Positions 10,038 to 18,747 of a stretch of DNA of 64,000 bases are shown in pieces (position 1 is the first letter of the stretch; each line of letters starts with the position of its first letter). The DNA comes from Serratia fonticola (GTDB lineage: Bacteria; Pseudomonadota; Gammaproteobacteria; Enterobacterales; Enterobacteriaceae), in contig NZ_CP011254.1 in assembly GCF_001006005.1 (NCBI RefSeq), positions 4,092,001 through 4,156,000 on the forward strand. Reading direction: 5' to 3'. The notes beneath the pieces were generated by a model that had not been told where the DNA came from, did no database searches, and saw only the letters and a list, made by a program, of their open reading frames with translations. The translations under genes and the position numbers were made by a program.

Positions 10038-10166
10038 ATGCCAATATCATCATTTTTCCACCAAGAATTAATAGGGAAATACGACAGTCAGAGCTACGGT
10101 AATATTTACAAAAATATGACGTATGCTTCTCACTCTTGTTCGCATAACCTAAGTACATCGTATTAA
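10038..10166 (+). CDS. Short ORF (42 aa) with strong ribosome binding site
   Basis: ATG preceded by GAGGAAGGAATTC, among the best ribosome binding sites in the left arm, yet the frame stops after 42 codons. The peptide starts MPISSFFHQELIGKYDSQSY and has no recognisable domain. It may be the truncated 5' end of a larger effector gene or a genuine small protein. From 10167 to 10798 I find no intact gene. That stretch contains a possible regulatory motif at 10452-10470 and a 25-codon open fragment near 10290-10375 that I cannot identify. Confidence 0.3.
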   Translation: MPISSFFHQELIGKYDSQSYGNIYKNMTYASHSCSHNLSTSY

Positions 10167-10451
10167 ATACGCAATTTCTCTACGAGGATCATCCAGGCTA
10201 TAAATTCCCCTGCAGAAATGACCAGGCCGTCAGATCAATGCAGTACAGCTCGGCAAGGCACCCTTGCCACGTCAAACATGATGAAAACATAAACACAGTG
10301 CGGAGCCTGCAGGGTGAAATAACCAATGAACCTGACGTTATTCCTGCGGAGGATGGGGTTATGAGTACCCGGTGAGAGTATCTGAAAATTCACAGTCATG
10401 ACGGCGGCTGTTGGGATGTCGACAAGTTGGCCCTCCGTTTCATCGGTCCGC

Positions 10452-10470
10452 CCATTTTTCCATCATTTTT
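10452..10470 (+). promoter_or_regulatory. Candidate operator: CCATTTTTCCATCATTTTT
   Basis: The core CCATCATTTT recurs upstream of the type III regulator operon (21681-21700) and between the regulator genes and fimbrial remnant (50790-50833). Here it lies about 330 bases before the needle-tip gene. There is one full copy plus a degenerate half copy. Role inferred from recurrence only. Confidence 0.3.
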
Positions 10471-10798
10471 GTTACGTTAAGACCGGGGATAATAATCGAT
10501 GTGTCACATCGTATCCCGCTGACCGGGACGTCGGCCGCGGCTGTGCACTGCCCCTGCTGGTCCCGACCTGAGGGGACGAGTGTTTTCTGAAAGAAAATGC
10601 ACAATAACTGTTTATAATAATATGAAAATTTTATGTAAACGTAGTTAGGATGTACGCATACGGCTTTAGGAGCGAGCCCCTGCCCGCATTGTCATCGCAA
10701 GGGTGTTGCACACATCCGTCCGATTTGTTGGCCGTTGCGGCTTTCAAACTACGCTCTTTATCATCGCTGCCGCTATCCCAACCCATAGGAAATCAGTA

Positions 10799-12289
10799 AT
10801 GCGCATTGCCACATCACAATTCGTACCCGGCAACCCTACCCTTGCTGCCCGCGCTGTCAACCCTTGTAGCCCGTCAGAGAGCTCCATCGACGTCCCGCTG
10901 GGGCTTTCGCCGCATCCGTCCGTGTCCGATGATTCCCTGGCTCACCTCCGGGCACATCTGTCGTTTGCGCCGATTTCCAAATCCGTGCCCGTCATGTTGC
11001 GTGCTCTGCCTGTTTCCGTCCAGTCCGATCTCCTGGCCGCTGGCCCTGCCTTCCCCACTGACGCTTCCCTTCGAGATGCGACCCGGGTGGGTACGCTGAG
11101 CACGTTCGATAAAGAAAAAGTGAATGCGTGGGTGATGCTGGTAACCCAGGCGCGAGCCGGGCAAATCGCTGCCTTTAACGCCGTTCTCCCCCGCGGCGCC
11201 CCCGCCGGCCAGCCTGTCGTCCAACTGTCCTCCTCGGGGCCAATCGCCCGCATCGTTGGTCCGACTTTGTCCGACGAGGCTCTGTCGGCCATAAAACAGT
11301 ACTGCGACTCACTCGAGCGATTAATAAATTATCTTGAAAACGCGTTCGAAGAACTGCAATACTCGAACGGGGTATGGGAATGGAACATGTCTGGAGGCCA
11401 ACTGCTCTCCGACGTGGCAATGCTGCTGCATGGTTGGAAAGCCCCGGATTTTGATGAAAAGACCGCCCTCGGCATGCAGTATGCTTTGTCTCTGGTGGGG
11501 ATCGAAGCGAGCATCAAGCAAGACATCTACGGGGGGTTCCACGTACTTATCGCCACTGACGCACTGGACGCGATTCTGTGGATGAGAACGGACGATCTCC
11601 AAACTGCGATGTCTCTTATCGACGCCGCTTTAATCGAAGCGCGATGGCTTCTCGGCGCCTTGTCGAGTCTACTGCCGCATGCGACTGAACCCTGGCCTTC
11701 AGCGGACGACCCGTCCTCGAGTTGGGAAATTCATAAAGAACTAGGTCAGGCTATCGCCGAGATGGATGAAAATTACCTGCAGGTGTACGAAGATGCCGTC
11801 GGTAAGTACACTGGGTTTTTCGATGATGTCAATAATGTCCTTGGCAGTATGCATAAACATTTGTCGACTAGTGAAAGTGGCAAGATTTTTATAGAAAGCG
11901 AGTTCCGCGACGCTGTCGGCGAAACCTTGCGAAAATGGGAGAGGGACAATGTGTTGATCGATGGGTTAAACCCATCTGAAGCAACGGCTTGGGCGGAGTC
12001 GATAGGGCCACTGGCCTATGCAGACGGCACGAAGGTGAAGATTGACCTATCAGCTCTTCGCGAACTCCAAACCACTGTGTATGACAGTACCGGTGACTGG
12101 ATGTCAGCCCATGAGTTCCAGGCCGTCAACGAGGCTCTGTCTGTTCATAAAGAAAAAATCCAAAGTAATATGCAAACGCTGATCCAAAAATATAGCACGG
12201 CCAACTCTACCTTTGACAACCTGATTAAAGTATTAAGCAGCACGATTGCCAGTCTGCTGGAATCGGATAAAAGCTTCCTCAATATTTAA
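10799..12289 (+). CDS. sctA: Type III needle-tip protein, IpaD/SipD/BipD family, with extended N-terminus
   Basis: The start at 10799 follows TAGGAAATCAGTA; 496 residues. The last 190 residues match the IpaD/SipD C-terminal half: a helix with ENYLQVYEDAVGKYTGFF, then VKIDLSALRELQ, then the signature LIQKYSTANSTFDNL and IKVLSSTIASLL ending in KSFLNI. Family members (IpaD 332, SipD 343, BipD 310 residues) are about 150 residues shorter; the extra sequence is at the N-terminus and is Pro/Ser/Ala-rich. The gene is visibly GC-rich, above all in its first half, unlike the AT-rich secretion genes. It stands alone 26 kb from the translocator genes, where sctA normally lies between sctB and sipA, and no second copy is seen. 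Role: caps the needle and controls translocon insertion. Confidence 0.88.
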   Translation: MRIATSQFVPGNPTLAARAVNPCSPSESSIDVPLGLSPHPSVSDDSLAHLRAHLSFAPISKSVPVMLRALPVSVQSDLLAAGPAFPTDASLRDATRVGTLSTFDKEKVNAWVMLVTQARAGQIAAFNAVLPRGAPAGQPVVQLSSSGPIARIVGPTLSDEALSAIKQYCDSLERLINYLENAFEELQYSNGVWEWNMSGGQLLSDVAMLLHGWKAPDFDEKTALGMQYALSLVGIEASIKQDIYGGFHVLIATDALDAILWMRTDDLQTAMSLIDAALIEARWLLGALSSLLPHATEPWPSADDPSSSWEIHKELGQAIAEMDENYLQVYEDAVGKYTGFFDDVNNVLGSMHKHLSTSESGKIFIESEFRDAVGETLRKWERDNVLIDGLNPSEATAWAESIGPLAYADGTKVKIDLSALRELQTTVYDSTGDWMSAHEFQAVNEALSVHKEKIQSNMQTLIQKYSTANSTFDNLIKVLSSTIASLLESDKSFLNI

Positions 12290-12299
12290 TCTTATCTCG

Positions 12300-12318
12300 G
12301 GCGGGTAAACCCGCCTTT
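12300..12318 (+). terminator. Terminator of the tip-protein gene
   Basis: GGCGGG-TAAA-CCCGCC followed by TTT, 11 bases after the stop codon. Confidence 0.7.
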
Positions 12319-12376
12319 GAAGCTCTGGGTAAAGCGTGTTGCTATGCAGTGCTTATGTCAATGCGTAACGGCTGGA

Positions 12377-12408
12377 GAGAAAAGACCACAGCGATCTTCG
12401 CCGTGGTC
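12377..12408 (-). terminator. Terminator of the M60 peptidase gene
   Basis: On the minus strand an 11-bp stem (GACCACGGCGA with TCGCTGTGGTC, one mismatch-type wobble) is followed by TTTTCTC. It lies just past the peptidase stop at 12440, between two convergent genes. Confidence 0.7.
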
Positions 12409-12439
12409 GTTACATTTCAAACACTATATAAATTCACTA

Positions 12440-14707
12440 TTAGAAGCGCATATCATACCTTCCGTCTGGCTGCCCCTTCACGAGATCGGAGGGGAGTTTT
12501 TCAAATCCGCTCAATACCTCTAAATTATAATTATTTATTGTGGTGACCGTTTTTTTAGTTAAATTAAACTTCCAGAACTTGAAAAAGTTGGTTAAGTTTT
12601 TTCGTGCAACCTTTGATGCGATGATAGCCATCACGTTCATCTGTTCATCTGCGGATGCTCCAATGATAAATTCAGGATCACAAGGTTCGCCGATCATATT
12701 TTCCCGATAGCGGCGATGAAGCATGTGCATAAATGTTTCTCCGAAAATGAAGAAAAGATGATGAAATAATCGCTCTCTGTCAGCATCGGGCAGTTGTGGG
12801 TATGTATCAACATTTTTTAGAGCGTTATAAGTTGTCTTAAAGTCAGGATCATAGGATGTAACCAATGAACCCAACGTTTTTGTATATGCTCGCTCGGCAA
12901 ACGCATATATATTGACTGCAACCTCTACCTGGCCTGGCCAATTAAGGCCAGTTGTCTGCAGGTTGTGCCCCATTTCATGCCAAATCCCCCAAAATGAACG
13001 CACTTCGGATGGAATAATCATTCTTTTGGTTAAGTCTGTGTGGTAGGTTATTCTGTTTTGAAATGTTGTCATGTAACCTTTTTCTGATGGGACATAATGA
13101 TAAGGATTTACGTCGGGGCAGTGTATGGGGTTTTCATCATCGTCTCTTAAGCCTGCGGCCAGTTGAGTCGGCACCGTGCATTCATCATAAGTGTCGGCGA
13201 GTTCCTGCATCTTCACCTCATCCCGGAAGGGAGAAAAATATTCTCTCTGCATCCCGAGGATGATTTTTTCTGTCACCATTTCGTAATAATTGACGTTGGA
13301 ATATGCATCAATCATGGAAAACCACTCTGACTGAGTGTTGACATGGGTTTTGAACACCGGGTAATACAACGCGTTCGATGCCATGATCCTGACAGATGCG
13401 ACGCGTGAATTATCTGATGATGAGTTTGACGCAATCTGTAAATAGAGAGGCTTATCCGCATCACAAAGAAAGCTGTTCAGACCATATTGTAAACGGTGTC
13501 GTGTTGAACCGTCCCAGTGCCCTTCACGTGCCTCCAGAAAGTCTCCGTCGTCCGCTTGTTTATCATCAATCCATAGACAAACAATCCCTGGCTGATTAAA
13601 GTATAATCCCGTGACATTCAGAGGACTCCTTCCTGCATTATTTTTCAATCTGTTTTTTTCTATGCTCCAGGCGGTTTTCACCGGAAATGAATACGAATCC
13701 TCTACCTGACTGAACGATGCTTCCGTTCCTGTGAATATGATGTGTGGAGCATTACCATCACCATGTTTGATAGCCCTTGAACCAATGAGATCCCACTCAT
13801 TGCCATCTGCACTACCATAAATCAAAATATCTGACGCTCGGCCATTATATCCACTTGATTGAGGTGTATAGACTAGTGCTTTGATATCGATAGGTTTGCC
13901 AAGATCGAGTGTAAAATAAACAGGAAGTGACTGCAGTGCCTCCCAGTATGTCGCGGATGAACCATCAAACATATTTTCCCAGTTGGATAAATGACTTCCT
14001 TCAATCACTTGCCATTTATCTCTTTTCTCGATATGCCCCTCAGCATTAATTAAGTTTATTTCAGAAATCTTGACGATGTCGAAGTTATTTTCATTTTCGG
14101 CAGCAATGAAATTAATATATCGAATTGCATTTGATGATGAGCATTCTGTACTCGTAGTGATGAGTTGCAATAAAGGTGCGTAATCTGGTACTTGTGATGA
14201 AGAAAACTCGTGATAAACAAGATTATCGTTCGCCATAAGAGCAAATGATAGCTTTCCATCGTTTCTGAATTTATTGATGACATCCATATTACTGATATCC
14301 AAGGTTAACCATCCATCGGGATCTGAATCACTTGTTGAAAATGAGGTGACAAAACTATCCGTATGAGGCCGACTTTCATAGGTGAATTCGATATCCCAAA
14401 ACGAATCCTCAGTAATTAGATAGACATCTATATCGCCAGCAAGGTTGTTTTTAGTAACGTGAAGCTTGATTTTTAATGAGCCAATTATGTCAGGGATGTT
14501 ATATTTTTCCGCATTAAAACCGAGGTAGGAAATGCTGTGTTCAGGACCACAGGGATCGTCTTTTTTGACAGCGAGTTTTATATCCTGGTTTTGTGAGGGT
14601 TGTGCATTACGAATAATATACGTATCGAATGCCACCTTGTTTGTATATGTTTTCGCTCTTGCATTTGGCAGAGGGTGAGTTTGCGTTATTTTTGTTACTG
14701 CGGTCAT
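12440..14707 (-). CDS. M60-family (enhancin/mucinase-like) zinc metallopeptidase with F5/8-type C domain
   Basis: 755 residues; start supported by GGAG six bases upstream. The catalytic motif is HEMGH (His577, Glu578, His581), followed by Glu595 as third zinc ligand, the HExxH...E arrangement of M60/enhancin peptidases that act on mucins and glycoproteins. Residues about 220-320 look like a discoidin-type carbohydrate-binding domain (ENMFDGSSATYW ... FTLDLGKPIDI). The first 180 residues begin with a DTYIIRN motif and resemble DNRLRE-type beta-sandwich modules. Secreted relatives carry a signal peptide; none is visible here (start MTAVTKITQTHPLPNARAKT), so export would need another route, possibly the neighbouring type III system. 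Transcribed convergently with the tip gene. Confidence 0.82.
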   Translation of the reverse strand: MTAVTKITQTHPLPNARAKTYTNKVAFDTYIIRNAQPSQNQDIKLAVKKDDPCGPEHSISYLGFNAEKYNIPDIIGSLKIKLHVTKNNLAGDIDVYLITEDSFWDIEFTYESRPHTDSFVTSFSTSDSDPDGWLTLDISNMDVINKFRNDGKLSFALMANDNLVYHEFSSSQVPDYAPLLQLITTSTECSSSNAIRYINFIAAENENNFDIVKISEINLINAEGHIEKRDKWQVIEGSHLSNWENMFDGSSATYWEALQSLPVYFTLDLGKPIDIKALVYTPQSSGYNGRASDILIYGSADGNEWDLIGSRAIKHGDGNAPHIIFTGTEASFSQVEDSYSFPVKTAWSIEKNRLKNNAGRSPLNVTGLYFNQPGIVCLWIDDKQADDGDFLEAREGHWDGSTRHRLQYGLNSFLCDADKPLYLQIASNSSSDNSRVASVRIMASNALYYPVFKTHVNTQSEWFSMIDAYSNVNYYEMVTEKIILGMQREYFSPFRDEVKMQELADTYDECTVPTQLAAGLRDDDENPIHCPDVNPYHYVPSEKGYMTTFQNRITYHTDLTKRMIIPSEVRSFWGIWHEMGHNLQTTGLNWPGQVEVAVNIYAFAERAYTKTLGSLVTSYDPDFKTTYNALKNVDTYPQLPDADRERLFHHLFFIFGETFMHMLHRRYRENMIGEPCDPEFIIGASADEQMNVMAIIASKVARKNLTNFFKFWKFNLTKKTVTTINNYNLEVLSGFEKLPSDLVKGQPDGRYDMRF

Positions 14708-14852
14708 ACAATACTCCTTAATTAGGTGTGTTTATAATATTATAAATGTAATAACGTAATGCCAAGGCTCGATTGATAGTATATTACGACGAGAACTGTT
14801 CTCGGCTGCACAATGAGCGATTGGCGTACGGTATTCTGTGCTACTTTGGTAA

Positions 14853-16106
14853 TTAGGGGTGCACTTTCTGGATAAACGACATGTCAGAGTGGGGGCACAA
14901 AGACGACCATTTTCCCAGCCGATGCAATACGTCATCAAGGACTTTGTCTGACTGAACCAGTGCAATTCTCACTCGCCCTGAGCCGCCAGGCCCAAACCCA
15001 CTGCCAGGGGCGACTAATATGCCAGTAGATTCAAGTAAGGCCTCAACAAATCTGAGATCATCCCCTGCGAACCCGGGGGGAAGAGGCGCCCACAGGAAAA
15101 AAGTACCTTGTGAAGGGGGGATATTCCAACCCAGAGAGGCAGCTCCTTCTACAAACCGATGCATACGTGTTGCATAGATTGCGCTGTTGCGTGCGGAGAG
15201 GGTTTCCAGTTCATCAAGTATTTCAGCTGCCACGCATTGTAGCGGCAGGAATGTACCAAAGTCGGTGTTGAACTTTATGTGACGAATTCTTTTTACCAGT
15301 TCCGGTGAGCCTGCCGCAAAACCGATGCGCCAGCCTGCGAGACTGCACGACTTACTCAGGCTATGAAGCTCCAACACCCGGGACAGCGCACCGGGTAGCG
15401 GTAGAGCTGCGCCTTTGAGTTTACCGTTACGCGGTGACTTAAAGACAATCTCTGCATAGGCGCGATCAATAATAACCCAAAGCGCATTTCGTTGTGCAAA
15501 ATCCATGATCTGCTGCAGTTTGCCCGGCGACAATTCTACACCAGTAGGGTTGCTCGGAGAGCAAATAACCAGCATACGGGCCCCGAGCAATTGTTCGGCA
15601 CGAATCGACCCCAGGTCGGGCTGACCGGATGTGTCGCAGGAAAACAGCTCCACGCGCGCACCGATCAGCCGGGCGCAGCTTTGATAGACAGCATATGAAG
15701 GATCGGGCATAAGTACGGCTTCTCCGGGTTTCAGGCAGGAGAACAGGCTATAGAAAATGCCTTCCTTGGAGCCGAGCAGATCGACGACATGATGCTGCGG
15801 ATCGAGCAATACGGGGGCATCATGGGGTAAAAAGCGGCGCTGAAAGTAAGCAGAGAAACGTTCGCATAAATGGCGGTTGATGTCGGAACGGCAATCGCCA
15901 TAGCCATGCAAGTCATCACGGTGAATAAAGTGCTGCAGGCGGTTGCGCCAATACGGGTCTGGTGCAACATCGGGATTACCGATCGACAGGTCTAGAAGCG
16001 GTTCACCGGTAAAATCAGCTGCCTCCTGACGGGTACGGTAACGTTCGGCCAGTGTTTTGAGCAGGGTGAAGGCATTACGCGGCCCGGAGGCTGTTATCTG
16101 GTTCAT
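14853..16106 (-). CDS. PLP-dependent class I/II aminotransferase
   Basis: 417 residues from the ATG at 16106, preceded by GAGG nine bases upstream; a longer TTG start at 16142 would overlap the upstream gene. Fold type I aminotransferase signatures are present: the NPTG motif (SPSNPTGVELSP), the aspartate of the DRAYAEIVF segment, the PLP lysine in SLSKSCSLAGWRIG (Lys252) and the C-terminal substrate-carboxylate arginine in GRVRIAL. The closest general type is the LL-diaminopimelate/aspartate aminotransferase group; the substrate is unknown. Last gene of the three-gene minus-strand operon, 17 bases after the decarboxylase stop. Probably processes the amine or amino acid handled by that operon. 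Confidence 0.85.
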   Translation of the reverse strand: MNQITASGPRNAFTLLKTLAERYRTRQEAADFTGEPLLDLSIGNPDVAPDPYWRNRLQHFIHRDDLHGYGDCRSDINRHLCERFSAYFQRRFLPHDAPVLLDPQHHVVDLLGSKEGIFYSLFSCLKPGEAVLMPDPSYAVYQSCARLIGARVELFSCDTSGQPDLGSIRAEQLLGARMLVICSPSNPTGVELSPGKLQQIMDFAQRNALWVIIDRAYAEIVFKSPRNGKLKGAALPLPGALSRVLELHSLSKSCSLAGWRIGFAAGSPELVKRIRHIKFNTDFGTFLPLQCVAAEILDELETLSARNSAIYATRMHRFVEGAASLGWNIPPSQGTFFLWAPLPPGFAGDDLRFVEALLESTGILVAPGSGFGPGGSGRVRIALVQSDKVLDDVLHRLGKWSSLCPHSDMSFIQKVHP

Positions 16107-16122
16107 GGCTGGGGTCCTCAGG

Positions 16123-17745
16123 TCAGCGGATGGGGTTTTCAAACTGCATTTGGCCTAATGTCTTTTGTTCTATCCGTAAGCGAGACTGGAATAGGTGGAA
16201 CTGCGTGGCGATAAGTGCCACCGTTTCATCCCATTCGTAATGGCTGCGTTGTCGCATAGGATAAAGGAAGAAAGCGGTGGTGACGGCGTTTGGATCATTA
16301 TCAATACGATATTCTGGCACAACGCTAAACAGCGGAAGGTCATAGCCTGCATCCACCCGCTCCCAGCATTCCTGCATAAAGTTCATGGCGAGCTCCTGTC
16401 TGGTGGATGCCAGTGCGACCACATCAGACTCAAAGGGGATCTCAAATACCACCTCCCACCCAAGGCTGGCATGGTTAAGTACACGAAACAGGCCATGACG
16501 CTCAAGCGCATGGGTTAAGGCGTCACGAGCTTCGTGGAGGCGATTGAGGTAAGCGGCATAGCCGTAGCGGCCAAGCTTACGCAGGTTGATCCAGGCAGCC
16601 AGGATCCCCTGGCTCGGTCGCGAATTCTCAAAGGTATAACGGTAGGCCCGAAACTGACCATACTGAAAGTCCTTATCAGTATAGTGGTAATTGCCGTCAC
16701 CCAGTTCATCCATAAAACGACGTTCACGAGCAATAAAAAAACTGCTTGCATAGGGGCACAACCCATTCTTATGAAAATCCACACCCAATGAATCAAAACC
16801 GCTGGTATCGCGTAATCGGTGATGAACTTCGGCAATGCGGGCTCTGATGCGTGGGCAGGAAATCTGATGTTTATCAGCGGCGGGCAGACTCAGGTATAAC
16901 CATCCGATAACACTGTCTAAATGCAGATAGGGTCGTTGCTTTAAATGGTGCTCCTGCGCGAAAGCTTGGGAAATTTCACGTACCTCATGCGTGTCCTCAC
17001 AGTTGAAGTTGATTGTGGTTCCACCGCAGCAGATGATTGCAGCGACTCTGCGTCCGCAGGCATGTTGTTCGTTTAGCGTACGGCGTAAAGCTTCTGTGCA
17101 CATACGGCCTTCACTGTTGGCAGGTACCCGCAGGCAGTTGTCTGAGCCCAGCCCTAGCAGACTGGCGGCATGCTCCACACAATAATGGGCCCCTTCGCTA
17201 CATAAAATAACGATATCAGGCGGTAATCCTGTCCGTAGAGAATCGGGAGCAACGCGACTCAACGCTGATTTTATGGCGTACATGAGGGTTAACTTGCCAC
17301 CGTTACAGGCGATACCCATTGCATGTGTCCAGCCTGCCCAACGGCCTATACGTCGAGCCACCTGCTGTTCTATCAGCAATGCTTCTCCCCCGAAAGCATC
17401 CATCAGGCTATTGGTATTGTATGCCGTTGCCAGCCATGCGGCGGCAGTTGCTGCCACGCTGGGCTCTGGCACCATATTAAACAGAGAATGTCGTGACTGG
17501 GGACGAATGGCGCCCCGGAAGTATCGTGCGACCTCATCAAGTAGCTGGTTTTCATCGGCGGGGGTCTCATCATTATCGCGTTCAAGCTCGTCCAGATAGG
17601 AGAAGGCCCGTATCGGGTACTTCGGACCTGTGTCTGTGAGTGCATCGGGAGCAAAGGCTAATGCTGGCAGCATGGATTGACAGGTACGTGCACGCTGTTG
17701 TACATGGTGATCGAGTACCTGTGTGTAATTGATCAAGGCTTGCAA
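16123..17745 (-). CDS. PLP-dependent (group II type) decarboxylase, apparent 5' frame disruption
   Basis: The 540-residue frame begins at TTG 17745 and has PLP decarboxylase features: an HLDSVIGWLYLS segment for cofactor aspartate and a PLP lysine in DFHKNG (Lys326). Expected reaction: decarboxylation of an amino acid; substrate unknown. The TTG has AAGG almost touching it, too close for good initiation. A better start is the ATG at 17798 with GGA eight bases upstream, overlapping the exporter stop (ATGAATAA). That frame reads through a G7 tract (17771-17777) and is off by one: eight G would join it to the decarboxylase frame. Either the gene is phase-off, or the run length is a sequencing error. 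Confidence 0.8.
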   Translation of the reverse strand: MQALINYTQVLDHHVQQRARTCQSMLPALAFAPDALTDTGPKYPIRAFSYLDELERDNDETPADENQLLDEVARYFRGAIRPQSRHSLFNMVPEPSVAATAAAWLATAYNTNSLMDAFGGEALLIEQQVARRIGRWAGWTHAMGIACNGGKLTLMYAIKSALSRVAPDSLRTGLPPDIVILCSEGAHYCVEHAASLLGLGSDNCLRVPANSEGRMCTEALRRTLNEQHACGRRVAAIICCGGTTINFNCEDTHEVREISQAFAQEHHLKQRPYLHLDSVIGWLYLSLPAADKHQISCPRIRARIAEVHHRLRDTSGFDSLGVDFHKNGLCPYASSFFIARERRFMDELGDGNYHYTDKDFQYGQFRAYRYTFENSRPSQGILAAWINLRKLGRYGYAAYLNRLHEARDALTHALERHGLFRVLNHASLGWEVVFEIPFESDVVALASTRQELAMNFMQECWERVDAGYDLPLFSVVPEYRIDNDPNAVTTAFFLYPMRQRSHYEWDETVALIATQFHLFQSRLRIEQKTLGQMQFENPIR

Positions 17746-17770
17746 ACCTTCTGACTCAGCGGAAATTGGA

Positions 17771-17777
17771 GGGGGGG
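17771..17777 (-). repeat. G7 tract (C7 on coding strand) at the decarboxylase 5' end
   Basis: Seven G on the plus strand, ten codons into the frame that starts at ATG 17798. Adding one base would fuse that start to the decarboxylase frame. Confidence 0.8.
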
Positions 17778-17790
17778 AATATGCAGTAAC

Positions 17791-18747
17791 TTATTCATAA
17801 TGTTTTTCCGTTTGTATGGGGGAAATAATGACCGGTTCCGTCGTAGGCACTGGTCTCTGGTTGCGGCGCAGTGCCAGTCCGGCCAAACCCAGACAGAATA
17901 GAAAGATACCAGCCCATTGTGCAGGGACTAGAGGTACCGCCAGCCACCACCACGCATAAAGTACTGAGGCAGGGACTTCAATCAGCGCGAAGACGGTGGC
18001 CAACATAGGACCACCAATGGCTATGGCCCGTACATAGAGCACGTCAGCTATCACTGTTGGCACCAGGATTAACGCTGCAATCAGCAGCCATGCGGAAACA
18101 TCTGTAGGTAATGTCAAGACGGGGTAGGTTCCCTGCAATGGGGCTAGGAATACGGTACCGAGACCGAGACTAAAGCTGACAGTAACCCAGGAGTCGAGCG
18201 GGCCCAGGGCGTTGGTCAATATGGGAAACAGACCATAACAGAGCCCTGAGAGTAAACCCCATCCCAAAGCGACGAACCACTGCTTTCCAAACAACGCTGC
18301 ACGGGGTTGTTCCCCCTGGCTGTACAGAACGGTCAGGGCCAGACCAATCAACCCCAGCAGAATCAACCCGCGTGAGGCACTATCAAGATGTTCGCCATAT
18401 AAAAATCGGTTAATCGCTGCGGTGAACAATGGGCCCATGCACAGCATAATGATGGCCAGGCTGCTTCCCGCTCCGGCTACTGCAGAAGCAAATGATACGC
18501 TGCTCAGAGCCTGACAAGCCAGGCCGATAGCAGCCAACCAGGCCCATTGTCGAATGCTAAGTACACGTATCCGGCCCAGCACTGCGGCGATGAGTAAAGT
18601 CAGCACAAATGCCCCGCTCAGGCGCAAGATACCCAGTTGCAAGGTGTTCAGCCCGTAACTGAGTAAATAGTGGGTAATCAAACCCAGTGTTCCCCATAAA
18701 GCACCGGCGATAAGGGCTAGAACGATCGCAACCACTGAGGGGGTCAT
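17791..18747 (-). CDS. EamA/DMT-family exporter
   Basis: 318 residues with ten predicted hydrophobic segments in two similar halves, as in drug/metabolite transporters of the EamA type. Inner membrane; such proteins usually export amino acids or small metabolites. First complete gene of the exporter-decarboxylase-aminotransferase operon; its end overlaps the likely decarboxylase start (ATGAATAA), indicating translational coupling. Its own ATG overlaps the stop of a small upstream frame (ATGA), but that frame appears to be a gene remnant. Exporter plus two PLP enzymes suggests a route that makes and secretes a small amine-type compound. Confidence 0.85.
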   Translation of the reverse strand: MTPSVVAIVLALIAGALWGTLGLITHYLLSYGLNTLQLGILRLSGAFVLTLLIAAVLGRIRVLSIRQWAWLAAIGLACQALSSVSFASAVAGAGSSLAIIMLCMGPLFTAAINRFLYGEHLDSASRGLILLGLIGLALTVLYSQGEQPRAALFGKQWFVALGWGLLSGLCYGLFPILTNALGPLDSWVTVSFSLGLGTVFLAPLQGTYPVLTLPTDVSAWLLIAALILVPTVIADVLYVRAIAIGGPMLATVFALIEVPASVLYAWWWLAVPLVPAQWAGIFLFCLGLAGLALRRNQRPVPTTEPVIISPIQTEKHYE

